Shown here: one piece after another, positions 42,805 to 52,491 of the stretch
How the letters are laid out: every line of letters begins with the position of its first letter
Numbering within the stretch: position 1 is the first letter of the stretch
Assembly: GCF_001662305.1 (NCBI RefSeq)
Contig: NZ_BDEP01000007.1
Span: 62,001-126,000, forward strand
Length of the DNA stretch: 64,000 bases
Direction of reading: 5' to 3'
DNA from: Halomonas caseinilytica
Lineage (GTDB): Bacteria > Pseudomonadota > Gammaproteobacteria > Pseudomonadales > Halomonadaceae
Position numbers and translations under genes: made by a program
Notes under the pieces: generated by a model
The model's database searches: none
What the model was told of the DNA's origin: nothing
Seen by the model: only the letters and a program-made list of their open reading frames with translations

Positions 42805-44634
42805 TTACCTCGACCACCCCGCCGTACCGCCCAGCAATACCTGGATATCGGGCGCCGGCATGGGGCGATAGAAGAAATATCCCTGGGCCAGATCGCAGCG
42901 CATCTCGCGTATCAGGGAGAGCTGCTCCGCACTCTCGACGCCTTCGGCCACGACCTCAAGCCCCAGGCGATGGCCGATGAAGATGGCGGCTTCCATGATG
43001 GCGCGGTCCTCGGGCTGCTTGGGCGCATCGCGCATGAAGGCGCGATCGACCTTGAGGGCCGTGACGGGAAAGTGCTTGAGATAGCTCAGCGAAGAATAGC
43101 CGGTCCCGAAATCGTCAATGGCAATGCGCACCCCGCGATGATACAGGCGCCTCAGGTCTTCCAGCACCAGGGGAGCGGCTTCGATGAGCACATTCTCGGT
43201 CAACTCGATTCCGATATCCTGCGGCGTCAGGCCATATCGTTCCAGGCATGCCTCGAAGCGCGCCAAGGTGTCGGGCCGCAGCATCTGGCGCCCCGAGAGG
43301 TTGATATCGACTCGCGAGGTCGAAAACCCTGCTCTGCGCCATGCGGCCTGTTGTCGACACACTTCCTCCATCACCCAATCGCCGAGCCGATGGATCAACC
43401 CCGACCGCTCGGCCAGCGAGATGAACTCTCCCGGCGGGACAAAGGAGGAAGAATCGCGTGGCTGCCAGCGCAGCAAGGCTTCGAGATTCTCGATACGACC
43501 GCTGACCACGGAAACCTGGGGCTGGTAATGCAGGCTCAGTTCCCGATGCTCGATGGCCAGCTCAAGCTGTTCGACCATCCGCTGCTCGCGGACCAGCTCA
43601 TCATGGTGATGCTGCTGGAAGAATTGCAGCCCGCCCGGTCCATCCAGCTTGGCGCGATTCTTGGCGACGTCGGCATTGCGGATCAACTCCCGGGCACTCA
43701 GGCCATTATCGGGAAACAGACTGACTCCCATCGCTGCGGTGATCCGACGCTCCCCCTCCTCCATCACGAAGGGTCGGCGCAGCGTCTGCTGCACCTTGCC
43801 GACCAGGCGGCTGATATCCTCTTGCTGATCCACCCCGGGAAAGGCCATCACGAACTCATCACTTGCCGCACGGGACATCAGATCGGCCAATCGCTGTTCC
43901 TGTCCCAGCCGCCGGGCCAGCTCGACCAGCAGACGATCGCCCTGTTCATAGCCCATGGCATCATTGATCTCGGAGAAACGGTCGACATCGAGATAGATCA
44001 CCGTCAGGCCGGCTTGTCGCTGAAGGCAGTTTTCCAGCACCTCTTCCAGCTCGGTTTCGAAAGCATGCCGATTGGGCAGATGGGTCAAGGCATCGAAATG
44101 CGTGACGAAGGCCAGGTCGCGACGTGCGCGCTTCTGATCGGACAGATCGACATCGATACAGAACATCAGCGGAGACTCGGTATGCTCACCAAGCATCACA
44201 TGGTGGGAGAACACTGGTACCCGTTCCCCGCTATGATGCCTGAGTTCGAGCTCTTCGGCCGGAATCTCCTTCCCTTCCTGGATCCAGGCACGATGCGCCT
44301 CGATCATGTCCTCGCGCATCTCGTCGGGAATGATCAGGTCCTCGAGTCGCCTGCCGCTTGCCTCTTCGGCCGTGTAGCCATAAAGCGTCGTGCTGGCCTC
44401 GTTCCAGTAGATGACGCGACGATCCCGGTCATAACCCTGCACCGCAACCTTGGGGAGACTCTCGAGCAGCGCCCGGAAGCGCTGTTCGCTCTCCTGGTAC
44501 TGACGCCTGACCCGCTCCACGTCGTCCGTCGGCGTCGGGCAAGTATAGTTCGGTGGCTTCCCACGACGTCTCACTCCGATGCGACGCAACCACTGTCGTA
44601 GACGCGAAGCGCGACCGACCATGTCCACCCTCAT
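42805..44634 (-). CDS. PAS-GGDEF-EAL cyclic-di-GMP protein with degenerate GGDEF
   Basis: 609 residues: basic N-terminus, PAS domain (about 50-165), GGDEF-like domain (170-330) and EAL domain (345-600). The GGDEF motif reads AASDEF (256-261), so diguanylate cyclase activity is unlikely. The EAL domain is well kept: ENLEALLRW, NLSGRQM, ELTENVL, DDFGTGYSSL, and VVAEGVE. It is likely a c-di-GMP phosphodiesterase whose GGDEF part binds GTP or is regulatory. An ATG at 44622 is an alternative start. A strong palindrome lies 25 bases upstream. Confidence 0.88.
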   Translation of the reverse strand: MRVDMVGRASRLRQWLRRIGVRRRGKPPNYTCPTPTDDVERVRRQYQESEQRFRALLESLPKVAVQGYDRDRRVIYWNEASTTLYGYTAEEASGRRLEDLIIPDEMREDMIEAHRAWIQEGKEIPAEELELRHHSGERVPVFSHHVMLGEHTESPLMFCIDVDLSDQKRARRDLAFVTHFDALTHLPNRHAFETELEEVLENCLQRQAGLTVIYLDVDRFSEINDAMGYEQGDRLLVELARRLGQEQRLADLMSRAASDEFVMAFPGVDQQEDISRLVGKVQQTLRRPFVMEEGERRITAAMGVSLFPDNGLSARELIRNADVAKNRAKLDGPGGLQFFQQHHHDELVREQRMVEQLELAIEHRELSLHYQPQVSVVSGRIENLEALLRWQPRDSSSFVPPGEFISLAERSGLIHRLGDWVMEEVCRQQAAWRRAGFSTSRVDINLSGRQMLRPDTLARFEACLERYGLTPQDIGIELTENVLIEAAPLVLEDLRRLYHRGVRIAIDDFGTGYSSLSYLKHFPVTALKVDRAFMRDAPKQPEDRAIMEAAIFIGHRLGLEVVAEGVESAEQLSLIREMRCDLAQGYFFYRPMPAPDIQVLLGGTAGWSR

Positions 44635-44658
44635 TGTTGTAGGAAGTAGCCGACAAGG

Positions 44659-44676
44659 GTATGAGATTTCTCATAC
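44659..44676. promoter_or_regulatory. palindromic operator candidate upstream of the EAL gene
   Basis: GTATGAGA-TT-TCTCATAC, a perfect 8+8 palindrome 25 bases before the EAL gene ATG and 225 bases before the divergent dioxygenase gene. The form is typical of a dimeric HTH repressor site; no candidate regulator is adjacent. Confidence 0.6.
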
Positions 44677-44901
44677 GTCATCCATGACCAAGCATGATGA
44701 AAACTGTCATTGATGCCGCACGAGTTCAAGCGCCACGAATACGATCGTTCCGCTCCTGACGGCATGCCTCATTGATTTCGGTGCCATCCCATGGCTTCGA
44801 GACTTTGACATTGAGTTACATCTCTCCTCCTTTCCTTACTGTTGCCCGGTGTTCTCCGGCAACGATCCGAAAAGTCACACTCTCAGGAAAGGAGTCATTC
44901 C

Positions 44902-45696
44902 ATGAAACTCGACACACTCAAGTATGGATTTGATAGCACCACCATGCCGTCGGACTCCCTCGGCGACTACTGGTCGCCCGAGGTCACGGCGCAACTGGCG
45001 GAGCAGGACTGGGCGATGACCAGCCTGCGGGACCGCCTCGATCTGCCCGCCTGGCAATCCTTCACGGCGGATCTGCCGAGAGACCCTTACGTCAATCAAC
45101 GCTGGAAGCGCATGTCGTGGCTGGCCCTGGACGGGAATGGTGAGGTTCAGGACATGGGGCACTGCCCCATGGCACAGGGAGGCGCCTTCAATGATGCCGA
45201 AAGCATGGCCGACCGGCTGCGCTACTATGCCCCCTTGACGGAGACCTTCCTGCAGCGCCCCGATGTCAAGGCCTTCGTGCGCGCCTGGGCGCGGCTCTGG
45301 AATCTTCAGGCCAACGAGCCGATCCTGATGCAGATCACGGGCGTCAGGGGCAAGGGGCAGGTCGACCCTCTCCAGGGCCAGGGCATCCATGCCGACGGAT
45401 GCCAGGCCTTGAGCATCATGGTGGTCAGCCGCCACAACGTGACCGGTGCCGACAATCACCTCTATGCCGACAAGGCCGGTACCCGGCCGGTGGCCGACGC
45501 GACACTCGATCCGGGCGACATTCTGCACCTGCGTGACGACCGGCTCTACCACAGCGTGGATGCCATCACGCAGCAGAATGCCGAGGAGCCCTTCGAGCGC
45601 TTCATCATCATCATCAACAGCCGGTTCGTGGATCCTTTCCAGAACCGGGTCCTGCGGCGTCATTTCCCGGACGCCGTGCTCAATGAAGCCTCATAA
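44902..45696 (+). CDS. 2-oxoglutarate/Fe(II) dioxygenase family protein (2OG-Fe_Oxy_2 type)
   Basis: 264 residues from ATG 44902 (AAAGGAG seven bases upstream). The Fe(II) triad is visible as His163-x-Asp165 in GIHADGCQ and His217 in LYHSVDAI, with Arg233 (FERFIIIIN) placed to bind 2-oxoglutarate. These match the family that includes the Bacillus L-isoleucine 4-hydroxylase, so a free amino acid hydroxylase is plausible. Its substrate is unknown and it is a single-gene unit with its own terminator. Confidence 0.82.
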   Translation: MKLDTLKYGFDSTTMPSDSLGDYWSPEVTAQLAEQDWAMTSLRDRLDLPAWQSFTADLPRDPYVNQRWKRMSWLALDGNGEVQDMGHCPMAQGGAFNDAESMADRLRYYAPLTETFLQRPDVKAFVRAWARLWNLQANEPILMQITGVRGKGQVDPLQGQGIHADGCQALSIMVVSRHNVTGADNHLYADKAGTRPVADATLDPGDILHLRDDRLYHSVDAITQQNAEEPFERFIIIINSRFVDPFQNRVLRRHFPDAVLNEAS

Positions 45697-45729
45697 GCTC
45701 GTGTTCCGGAGGCGGTGACTGCCGCCTGA

Positions 45730-45770
45730 AACGCGACACCCCCGGCCTGTGCCGGGGGTGTCGCGTTCTT
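45730..45770 (+). terminator. terminator after the dioxygenase gene
   Basis: A 17-bp perfect stem (45730-45746 with 45751-45767) around CTGT, ending in GTTCTT. It lies between two convergent genes and can serve both. Confidence 0.85.
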
Positions 45771-45824
45771 CATCGCTGTCTTGATCGCCTTGCAGCGTCC
45801 TGCACCGGCATCATTCGAGCAACG

Positions 45825-46412
45825 TCACTGGCGAATTCCCTCGAAGGTCACATAAAGCTCGAGCTCATGCATCGGCTCGGGGAAGCTCGACATGTCGATG
45901 CCGTAATCGGCAAGCGTCAGGGTAGTAGTGCCCTCGAAACCGGCACGATAGTTGCCCCAGGGATCTTCGCCCTCGCCGAGCAGCGTGACCGGCATCTCGA
46001 TCTCGTTGGTTTCCCCATGCAGTGTCAGGTCGCCGGTCAGCACACCCTCGTTCTCGCCGGTGGGCTCGAAGCCGGTGGAGGTGAAGGTGGCCGTGGGGTA
46101 CTCCCCAGCGTCGAGGAAGTCCTCGCTCTTGATGTGCTTGTCACGCTCGGCGTGATTGGTGGTCAAGCTGGTCACGTCCACCTCGACGTTCGCCGAGGAA
46201 GCATCGGGATTCTCGGGATCATAGCTGAAGCCCCCTGAGAACTCCTCGAAGGAACCGAGGATGTAGGAAAAGCCCAGATGGCTGATCTTGAATTGCACGA
46301 AGGCATGCTGGCCCTCGGTATCGATGGTGTAGTCGGCAGCTTGAGCTTGGGCGAAAGGCACCAGCGTGGCGGTGGCCAGGGCGGCGCTCAGCACAGTCTT
46401 CTTGAACATCAT
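45825..46412 (-). CDS. YceI family periplasmic protein
   Basis: 195 residues: signal peptide MMFKKTVLSAALATATLVPFAQAQA, then the YceI lipocalin-like barrel (DTEGQHAFVQFKISHLGFSYILGSF, in part; DVTSLTTNHAERDKHIKSEDFLDA in part; LTLHGETNEIEMPVTL). Members bind long-chain isoprenoid or lipid molecules. AAGGAG precedes ATG 46412. It follows a cytochrome b561 gene by 46 bases, the frequent yceJ-yceI pair. Confidence 0.92.
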   Translation of the reverse strand: MMFKKTVLSAALATATLVPFAQAQAADYTIDTEGQHAFVQFKISHLGFSYILGSFEEFSGGFSYDPENPDASSANVEVDVTSLTTNHAERDKHIKSEDFLDAGEYPTATFTSTGFEPTGENEGVLTGDLTLHGETNEIEMPVTLLGEGEDPWGNYRAGFEGTTTLTLADYGIDMSSFPEPMHELELYVTFEGIRQ

Positions 46413-46458
46413 GTCCTCTCCTTGTGGTTGGATGATGCAATGCGTCCACCACCCTCGG

Positions 46459-47013
46459 TCAGTGGCGGCGCGTGTAGCGCGGCAGCAACATGCGCACGAG
46501 AACATCGTGACGATCGATCAGATGATGCTTGAAGGCTGCCAGGGCATGGCCAGCCGCCAGCACGATCAACGCCCAGGCCGCATACCAGTGGATCGTCCCC
46601 GCCAGCGTCGCCTGATCGGGCAACCCGCTGACCAGTGCCGGCACCCGGAACCAGCCGAAGACATCGATCCCGTCGCCCTCGGCGGTGGAGATCAGATAAC
46701 CACTCACCAGCACGAGCAGCATGAGGCAATAGAGCAGAATGTGCCCGACATGGGCGGCGAAACGCTCCAGCCGATGTCCCCGAGCAACCGGCGTGGGCTG
46801 CAGCAGGCGCCAGACCAGCCGGCCCAGGGTCGCGAACAGCAGCAGCATGCCCACGCTGCGGTGCCACCAGGGCGCCAGGTTATACCAGCTATCGTAATAG
46901 CCCAGCCCGGTCATCCACCAGCCCAGCACGAAGAGGCCGACGATGACCAGCGCGCTGAGCCAGTGCAACAGGATACTGACGAGCCCCCAACCAAAACGCG
47001 TGTTACCCCACAT
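46459..47013 (-). CDS. cytochrome b561 family protein (YceJ-like)
   Basis: A 184-residue, four-helix di-heme membrane protein. Candidate heme ligands are His17 (LHWLSA), His51 (WWHRSVG), His91 (GHILLY) and His156 (AGHALAAF). It precedes yceI on the same strand as the usual yceJI pair; probably moves electrons at the inner membrane. Confidence 0.9.
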   Translation of the reverse strand: MWGNTRFGWGLVSILLHWLSALVIVGLFVLGWWMTGLGYYDSWYNLAPWWHRSVGMLLLFATLGRLVWRLLQPTPVARGHRLERFAAHVGHILLYCLMLLVLVSGYLISTAEGDGIDVFGWFRVPALVSGLPDQATLAGTIHWYAAWALIVLAAGHALAAFKHHLIDRHDVLVRMLLPRYTRRH

Positions 47014-47096
47014 GCGCGATCTTCCCGAAACGTCATGACATGGGCGTCACTATACGTTGAGCCGATCATCCGGTCCGCTGAAAATAGCCGAACGCT

Positions 47097-48323
47097 TCAT
47101 TCGGAAAAACCATTCGACGTGCAGGCACCTGCCAAGGCATCCAGACCACGCGCCAGGTCAACACGAATGTCCTCGAGGTCCTCGAGGCCGACAGCCACGC
47201 GGATCAATCCCTCGCTGATGCCGGCCGATGCCTTCTGTGCTTCCGACAGGCGTCCATGGGTCGTGGTGCCGGGATGGGTGATGGTGCTCTTGGCATCGCC
47301 GAGGTTGCCGGTGATCGACAACAATCGGGTGGCATCGATCACCGACCAGGCGCCTTCGCGCCCGCCTCGTACCTCGAAACCGAGCACGGCACCGAACGCC
47401 CCTTGCTGACGCGCCGCCAGCTCATGCTGCGCATGGGAAGTCAACCCACTGTAATGGACCCGCTCCACCGCCGGATGCGCCTCCAGCCATTCGGCCAGCG
47501 CCTGGGCATTGGCGCAATGCGCCCGCATGCGCAAGCTGAGCGTCTCGAGTCCCTTGGTGAAGATCCAGGCGTTGAAGGGGCTGAGACACGGACCACAGGT
47601 ACGCACCACGCCGAAGACCTCCTCGAGGAGCTTGTCGGGGCCGACGACGGCACCGCCGACCGCCCTGCCCTGTCCATCGAGATACTTGGTCGCGGAGTGA
47701 ATCACCAGATCCGCGCCCAGTGCCAACGGACGCTGCAGTGCCGGCGTCAGAAAGCAGTTGTCGATGGCGAGCCAGGCGTCATGCCGGTGGGCAATCTCGG
47801 CCAAGGCGCCGATATCGACCACTTCGGACAGCGGGTTGGAAGGCGTCTCAGCGAACAGCAGTTTGGTCGCCGGCGTCAGCGCCGCTTCCCAGTCTTCGAG
47901 ATTCGACAGCTCGACATACCGGGTCGTGATGCCCAGCTTGCCCAGATACTTGTCGAACAGGCTGACCGTGGAGCCGAACAGGGAACGGGAGGCGACGATC
48001 TCGTCGCCGGCGGACAGCAGCGCCAGCGCCGTGGAGAGAATCGCCGACATGCCCGAAGCCGTGGCCACGCAGCGCTCTCCGCCCTCCAGCGCGGCCAGGC
48101 GACGCTCGAAAGTATGCACCGTGGGATTGGTGAAGCGGGAGTAGATATTGCCCGGCTCCTCGCCACCGAACTTGCGTGCCGCCTCCGCCGCACTGCCGTA
48201 GACGAAGCTGGACGTCGGAAAGATGGGCTCGCTGTGTTCCTGCTCGGCAGTCCGCCGGTGACCGGCACGCACTGCCAGGGTGGACAGCCCCCAGTCCTCG
48301 CCGACCTGGTCGTCATCGTGCAT
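47097..48323 (-). CDS. metZ: O-succinylhomoserine sulfhydrylase
   Basis: PLP enzyme making homocysteine directly from O-succinylhomoserine and sulfide. The 408-residue protein carries Lys213 in HSATKYLDGQGR, the cofactor-binding SGMSAI and the substrate loop YSRFTNPT. It lies nine bases after purF, the same order as in Pseudomonas. Confidence 0.93.
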   Translation of the reverse strand: MHDDDQVGEDWGLSTLAVRAGHRRTAEQEHSEPIFPTSSFVYGSAAEAARKFGGEEPGNIYSRFTNPTVHTFERRLAALEGGERCVATASGMSAILSTALALLSAGDEIVASRSLFGSTVSLFDKYLGKLGITTRYVELSNLEDWEAALTPATKLLFAETPSNPLSEVVDIGALAEIAHRHDAWLAIDNCFLTPALQRPLALGADLVIHSATKYLDGQGRAVGGAVVGPDKLLEEVFGVVRTCGPCLSPFNAWIFTKGLETLSLRMRAHCANAQALAEWLEAHPAVERVHYSGLTSHAQHELAARQQGAFGAVLGFEVRGGREGAWSVIDATRLLSITGNLGDAKSTITHPGTTTHGRLSEAQKASAGISEGLIRVAVGLEDLEDIRVDLARGLDALAGACTSNGFSE

Positions 48324-48332
48324 GGCACCCCC

Positions 48333-49850
48333 TCAGTCGATGTCGTCTTCCTGATTATGCATGCCGACCAGCGCATGGTCGCCGGCACTCGACAGCTTGG
48401 CTTCGTCGTTGCGCATCGCCTCCAGCTCGGCCAGGTAGGCTTCGTCGATGTCGCCGGTGATGTAGCGCCCATCGAACACCGAACAGTCGAATTCGTCCAG
48501 AGCCGGGTTCACTTCGCGACACGCTGCCTTCAGGTCATCCAGATCCTGATAGACCATCCGGTCCGCGCCGATCAGCTCACCGACCTCGACTTCGCTACGG
48601 CCATGGGCGATCAATTCGCTGGCCGCCGGCATGTCGATGCCATAGACATTGGGATAGCGAACCGGCGGCGCCGCCGAGGCGAAATAGACCTTGCGGGCAC
48701 CGGCCTCCCGGGCCATCTGGATGATCTGGCGACAGGTCGTGCCCCGTACAATGGAATCATCCACCAGCAGCACGTTCTTGCCCTTGAACTCGATATCGAT
48801 GGCATTGAGCTTCTGACGCACCGACTTCTTGCGCTGGGTCTGCCCCGGCATGATGAAGGTTCGGCCGATGTAGCGATTCTTCATGAAGCCTTCGCGGAAG
48901 GTCACGCCAAGGTGCTGGGCCAGTTCCAGGGCCGAGGTCCGCGACGTATCGGGAATCGGGATGACCACGTCGATGTCGTGATCCGGCCATTCGCTCTTGA
49001 TGCGATCCCCCAGCTTGCGCCCCATCTGCATGCGCGTGCCATAGACGTAAGCCCCATCGAGCAGGGTGTCGGGGCGCGCCAGGTAGACATGCTCGAAGAT
49101 GCACGGCGCCAGGCGCGGGTGATCCGCGCAGCTCTGGGTATGGATGTTGCCGTCCATGTCGACGAACATCGCCTCGCCGGGCGCCAGATCGCGATGCAGT
49201 TCGAAGCCGCCGACATCCAGCGCCACCGACTCGGAAGCGATCATCACTTCCTGGCCTTCCCCCTCGTCGCGCGTTCCGAAGACCACCGGACGAATACCGT
49301 TGGGATCCCGGAAGGCCACCATGCCGACGCCATTGATGATCGACACGGCCGCATAGCCGCCACGACACCGGCGATGCACGCGTCGCACGGCATCGAAGAT
49401 GTCGCCCGGGGCCAGGTGAAGCCCCTGCTTGCCCAGCTCATGGGCGAAGACATTGAGCAGCACCTCGGAATCGGAACTGGTATTGATGTGACGCAGGTCG
49501 GAGGAGAACAGCTCCTGCTTTAGCTGGTCGGAATTCGTCAGGTTGCCATTGTGGGCCAGGGTGATGCCGAAGGGAGAGTTGACATAGAACGGCTGGGACT
49601 CCGCCTCGCTGGAGGAGCCGGCGGTGGGATAACGCACATGGCCGATCCCCAGGTTCCCCTTGAGACGCGCCATGTGACGGGTATGGAAGACATCCCGGAC
49701 CAGACCGTTGCTCTTGCGCAGCAGGAAGCGACCCTCATTCCAGGTCATCATGCCGGCGGCATCCTGGCCGCGGTGCTGCAGCACCGTCAGGGCATCATAG
49801 ATCCCCTGGTTCACCGCCTGCTTGGCCATCAGGCCCACGATCCCGCACAT
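48333..49850 (-). CDS. purF: amidophosphoribosyltransferase
   Basis: First committed enzyme of purine synthesis: glutamine plus PRPP to phosphoribosylamine. Cys2 after removal of Met is the glutaminase nucleophile (MCGIVGLM). GHVRYPTAG and NGNLTN bind glutamine, and [13 protein letters not shown] is the PRPP loop. 505 residues, standard length. Confidence 0.97.
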   Translation of the reverse strand: MCGIVGLMAKQAVNQGIYDALTVLQHRGQDAAGMMTWNEGRFLLRKSNGLVRDVFHTRHMARLKGNLGIGHVRYPTAGSSSEAESQPFYVNSPFGITLAHNGNLTNSDQLKQELFSSDLRHINTSSDSEVLLNVFAHELGKQGLHLAPGDIFDAVRRVHRRCRGGYAAVSIINGVGMVAFRDPNGIRPVVFGTRDEGEGQEVMIASESVALDVGGFELHRDLAPGEAMFVDMDGNIHTQSCADHPRLAPCIFEHVYLARPDTLLDGAYVYGTRMQMGRKLGDRIKSEWPDHDIDVVIPIPDTSRTSALELAQHLGVTFREGFMKNRYIGRTFIMPGQTQRKKSVRQKLNAIDIEFKGKNVLLVDDSIVRGTTCRQIIQMAREAGARKVYFASAAPPVRYPNVYGIDMPAASELIAHGRSEVEVGELIGADRMVYQDLDDLKAACREVNPALDEFDCSVFDGRYITGDIDEAYLAELEAMRNDEAKLSSAGDHALVGMHNQEDDID

Positions 49851-49909
49851 TACTGCTTACCTCGCTTGCCGTAAGGAAGGGATGGCAACGCACCATCCCG
49901 ATATTCACA

Positions 49910-50497
49910 CTATTCTGGATCCGGCTCCGCGCTTCCCTGCACCTGCCGCGATGTCGTTGGCTCGTCCGGCGTGGACAACGCCTCCAGGGACGATGCCGAA
50001 GCGGGCAGACGGTCTTCCCAGGCCAGTAGCTGGCCTACCGACCAATCCCGCAGTCGCTCCAGCTCGGGTCGTAGCTCAGCCTGCTGCCAGGCCTGCAACT
50101 GTGACAACGGCGTCAGGCCGATCAGGATGGTCGCCAGCACCAGCACCGCCGCTCCCTTGGCCAAGCCGAAGGCGGCACCGGCGAGACGATTGAACAGGCC
50201 CATGCCGACCCACTCCACCGCCGCATGCATCAGGCGAATGATCAGTCCGCAGGCCAGAATGACCACGAAGACCACCAGCACGAACGCCAGCACCAGGCGG
50301 CCATCAGGGCTTTCGATCATGCCCGAGAACACATCGGCCACCGGTGCGGACAGCCAACGCGCCGCCAGCAGAGCGACGATCCATGAGGCAAGCCCCAGAG
50401 CCTCGCGGATCAGCCCTCTGAACAACCCCGTCAGAGTGGTCACGGCCAGCACGCCAATGCACAGCCAGTCGAGCCAGGTCAGCGCCATCCCGTTCAC
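49910..50497 (-). CDS. cvpA: CvpA family membrane protein
   Basis: 195 residues with four membrane segments (LTWLDWLCIGVLAVTTLTG start, GLASWIVALLAARW, LVLAFVLVVFVVILACGL, AAVLVLATILIGL) and a hydrophilic acidic C-terminal tail. GTG start overlaps the dedD stop (GTGA); ATG 50488 is an alternative. Conserved position upstream of purF; linked to colicin V production and envelope function in E. coli. Confidence 0.92.
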   Translation of the reverse strand: MNGMALTWLDWLCIGVLAVTTLTGLFRGLIREALGLASWIVALLAARWLSAPVADVFSGMIESPDGRLVLAFVLVVFVVILACGLIIRLMHAAVEWVGMGLFNRLAGAAFGLAKGAAVLVLATILIGLTPLSQLQAWQQAELRPELERLRDWSVGQLLAWEDRLPASASSLEALSTPDEPTTSRQVQGSAEPDPE

Positions 50498-51177
50498 TCG
50501 GTCCTCACCAGCAGGCCTTGCAGATTGAGCCCGGCCTTGAGCTTGCCCATCACGTTTTCGGCCACTTCCGAACTGGCATAGGGGCCGACGTAAACCGTGG
50601 TCAGGTCATTGTCGCGCGCACGGTGATAGGCGGGATAGCCCTGTTCTTCCAGGCGTGCCTGCAGGCGCTCGGCATTGCCGGACTGCCCGAAGCTGCCAAC
50701 CTGAATCGCCCAGTCACCGCCCGGCGTCGCCTCCGCCTGGCGCTCATCGGCGGCTCGAGCGAGCTCGGCGATGGGATCCTCTTGCTGGCCGGCCGCCGCA
50801 CGCTCGTCGTCGGCAGCGGCTTCATCGTCGCTTGTCGTCTGGCGGTTCGATGCCACCTCATCAGCGTCCGCCGCCTCGGTCTCCTCGCTCGCCACCGGCG
50901 CCTGACTCGCGGTGTCGCCGTCAGTCACCACGCGTTCCACGGGCGCCTGATCCACCTCGGTCGCGGTCTCCGCGGAGGCGCTTTCGTCGAGGCTCTCCGG
51001 CGGCGCCGGCTCCTCGAGGTCGCGACGCTCGACCTCGATCGGTTGCTCGATGGTCAGCACGGGTTCGGGACGGTCCTCGCGCGGTGCCGGATCGTCGAAC
51101 AGCAGGGGGACGAAGATCACCGCCAGGGCAATGAGAATCAAGGCACCACTGATCCGCTCGCGCATACCGTATTTCAT
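50494..51177 (-). CDS. dedD: SPOR-domain cell division protein, DedD-like
   Basis: 227 residues: an N-terminal membrane anchor (ALILIALAVIFVPLLF), a long disordered acidic linker rich in Glu, Asp and Ala (about 30-150), and a C-terminal SPOR domain (WAIQVGSFGQSGNAERLQARL in part, TVYVGPY) that binds denuded septal glycan. ATGA overlap with folC upstream and GTGA with cvpA downstream. Confidence 0.9.
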   Translation of the reverse strand: MKYGMRERISGALILIALAVIFVPLLFDDPAPREDRPEPVLTIEQPIEVERRDLEEPAPPESLDESASAETATEVDQAPVERVVTDGDTASQAPVASEETEAADADEVASNRQTTSDDEAAADDERAAAGQQEDPIAELARAADERQAEATPGGDWAIQVGSFGQSGNAERLQARLEEQGYPAYHRARDNDLTTVYVGPYASSEVAENVMGKLKAGLNLQGLLVRTE

Positions 51178-52481
51178 GTCATTCCCTCGCTCGGCCTGTC
51201 ATCCGTTTCAGTCTGCGCCCGTGCCGCCCAGGCCGCCAGCACGCCTCCAACGGTGAAGAAGGAGCCACAGACCAGCACACGATCCTGCGGCGCGAGATGC
51301 GCCTCCAGCCAGGCCGCCCCCTGGGCCGGCGAGACGTCGCAGTGCACGACCTCCTGGTCAAGCGCCTCGAGACGTATCGCCAGCTCGTCGGCACTGCGTG
51401 CCCGCTCCCCCTCCAGGGTCACCGGCACCCAGGCATCGATCGACGGCGCCAGCGCTTCGATCACCCCATCAGCATCCTTGTCGCCCAGCATGCCGAGCAG
51501 CGCGAAGGTTCGTCCCGCAACGGGGCGCTCGGCGAGTCGGCCGGCCACATAAGCCGCCGCTTGAGGATTATGCCCCACATCCAGGCACCAGGCTCCGCGC
51601 CACTGCATCCGACCAGGCAGCACGACGCTTCCCAGGGCCTGCCGGCTGGCAGTCTCGTCAAGCTCGACACCAGCCAGCTGCAAGGCCATCAGGGCGGTGG
51701 CGGCATTATCCAGCGGCAGTCCCGGATCGGGCAGCCCCCGCAGCGCTTGTCCGATGTCGCACCACCAGCGCCACGACGCCGCCTCCCGCTCGACCCCGTA
51801 GGCCGTGCCCAGGGCATGCACCGATGCCGACAACGCCTCGGCGGTAGAGCGCACACTGGCCGGCAGATCGGAAGAGCCCAGCACGGCGGGCCGCCCGGCA
51901 CGCATGATGCCTGCCTTCTCACGGCCGATGCCTTCGAGATCGTCACCAAGAAAAGCCGCGTGGTCACGGGCGATGGTGGTCACCACCGCCACATCGGCAT
52001 CGAGAACATTGACCGCATCGAGGCGTCCGCCTAGCCCTACCTCGAGGATCGCCACCTCCGGGGAGAAAGCGCGGATGGCGTGCAGCGCTCCCAGCGTGCC
52101 GACTTCGAAGTAGGTCAGGCTGATCGGCTCGCCATCGAGGCGTGCGGCTTCCACCGCCTCGAAGCCGGCGATCAGGGTCGCATCATCGGCTTCGTGGCCG
52201 TCCAGGCACAATCGCTCGTTGTAGCGCAGTAGATGAGGAGAGGTATAGGTGGCCGCGGACAGGCCATGGTGTCGGGCCAGCGCATCGAGCATGGCCACGG
52301 TGGAGCCCTTGCCATTGGTGCCGGCCACGGTGATCACGCGTCCGGCCACCGGGCCGTCGAGCAACCCCATGCGACGAGCGACCTCGGCCACCCGCTCGAG
52401 GCCGAGGTCGATACCCACCGGATGAGCTGCCTCCAGTCGACTCAGCCAGGCATCGAGCGGGGAAGGAGAAGCGTCTCGCAT
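51174..52481 (-). CDS. folC: dihydrofolate synthase / folylpolyglutamate synthase
   Basis: Mur-ligase-fold enzyme that joins dihydropteroate with glutamate and extends the tail. 435 residues from ATG 52481. ATP loop is TVAGTNGKGSTVAML; substrate segments YTSPHLLRYNERLCLDG and VTTIARDHAAFLGD are present (the last usually reads GxDHxxxLG). Ten bases after accD. Confidence 0.94.
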   Translation of the reverse strand: MRDASPSPLDAWLSRLEAAHPVGIDLGLERVAEVARRMGLLDGPVAGRVITVAGTNGKGSTVAMLDALARHHGLSAATYTSPHLLRYNERLCLDGHEADDATLIAGFEAVEAARLDGEPISLTYFEVGTLGALHAIRAFSPEVAILEVGLGGRLDAVNVLDADVAVVTTIARDHAAFLGDDLEGIGREKAGIMRAGRPAVLGSSDLPASVRSTAEALSASVHALGTAYGVEREAASWRWWCDIGQALRGLPDPGLPLDNAATALMALQLAGVELDETASRQALGSVVLPGRMQWRGAWCLDVGHNPQAAAYVAGRLAERPVAGRTFALLGMLGDKDADGVIEALAPSIDAWVPVTLEGERARSADELAIRLEALDQEVVHCDVSPAQGAAWLEAHLAPQDRVLVCGSFFTVGGVLAAWAARAQTETDDRPSEGMT

Positions 52482-52491
52482 GTCTGCGAAC

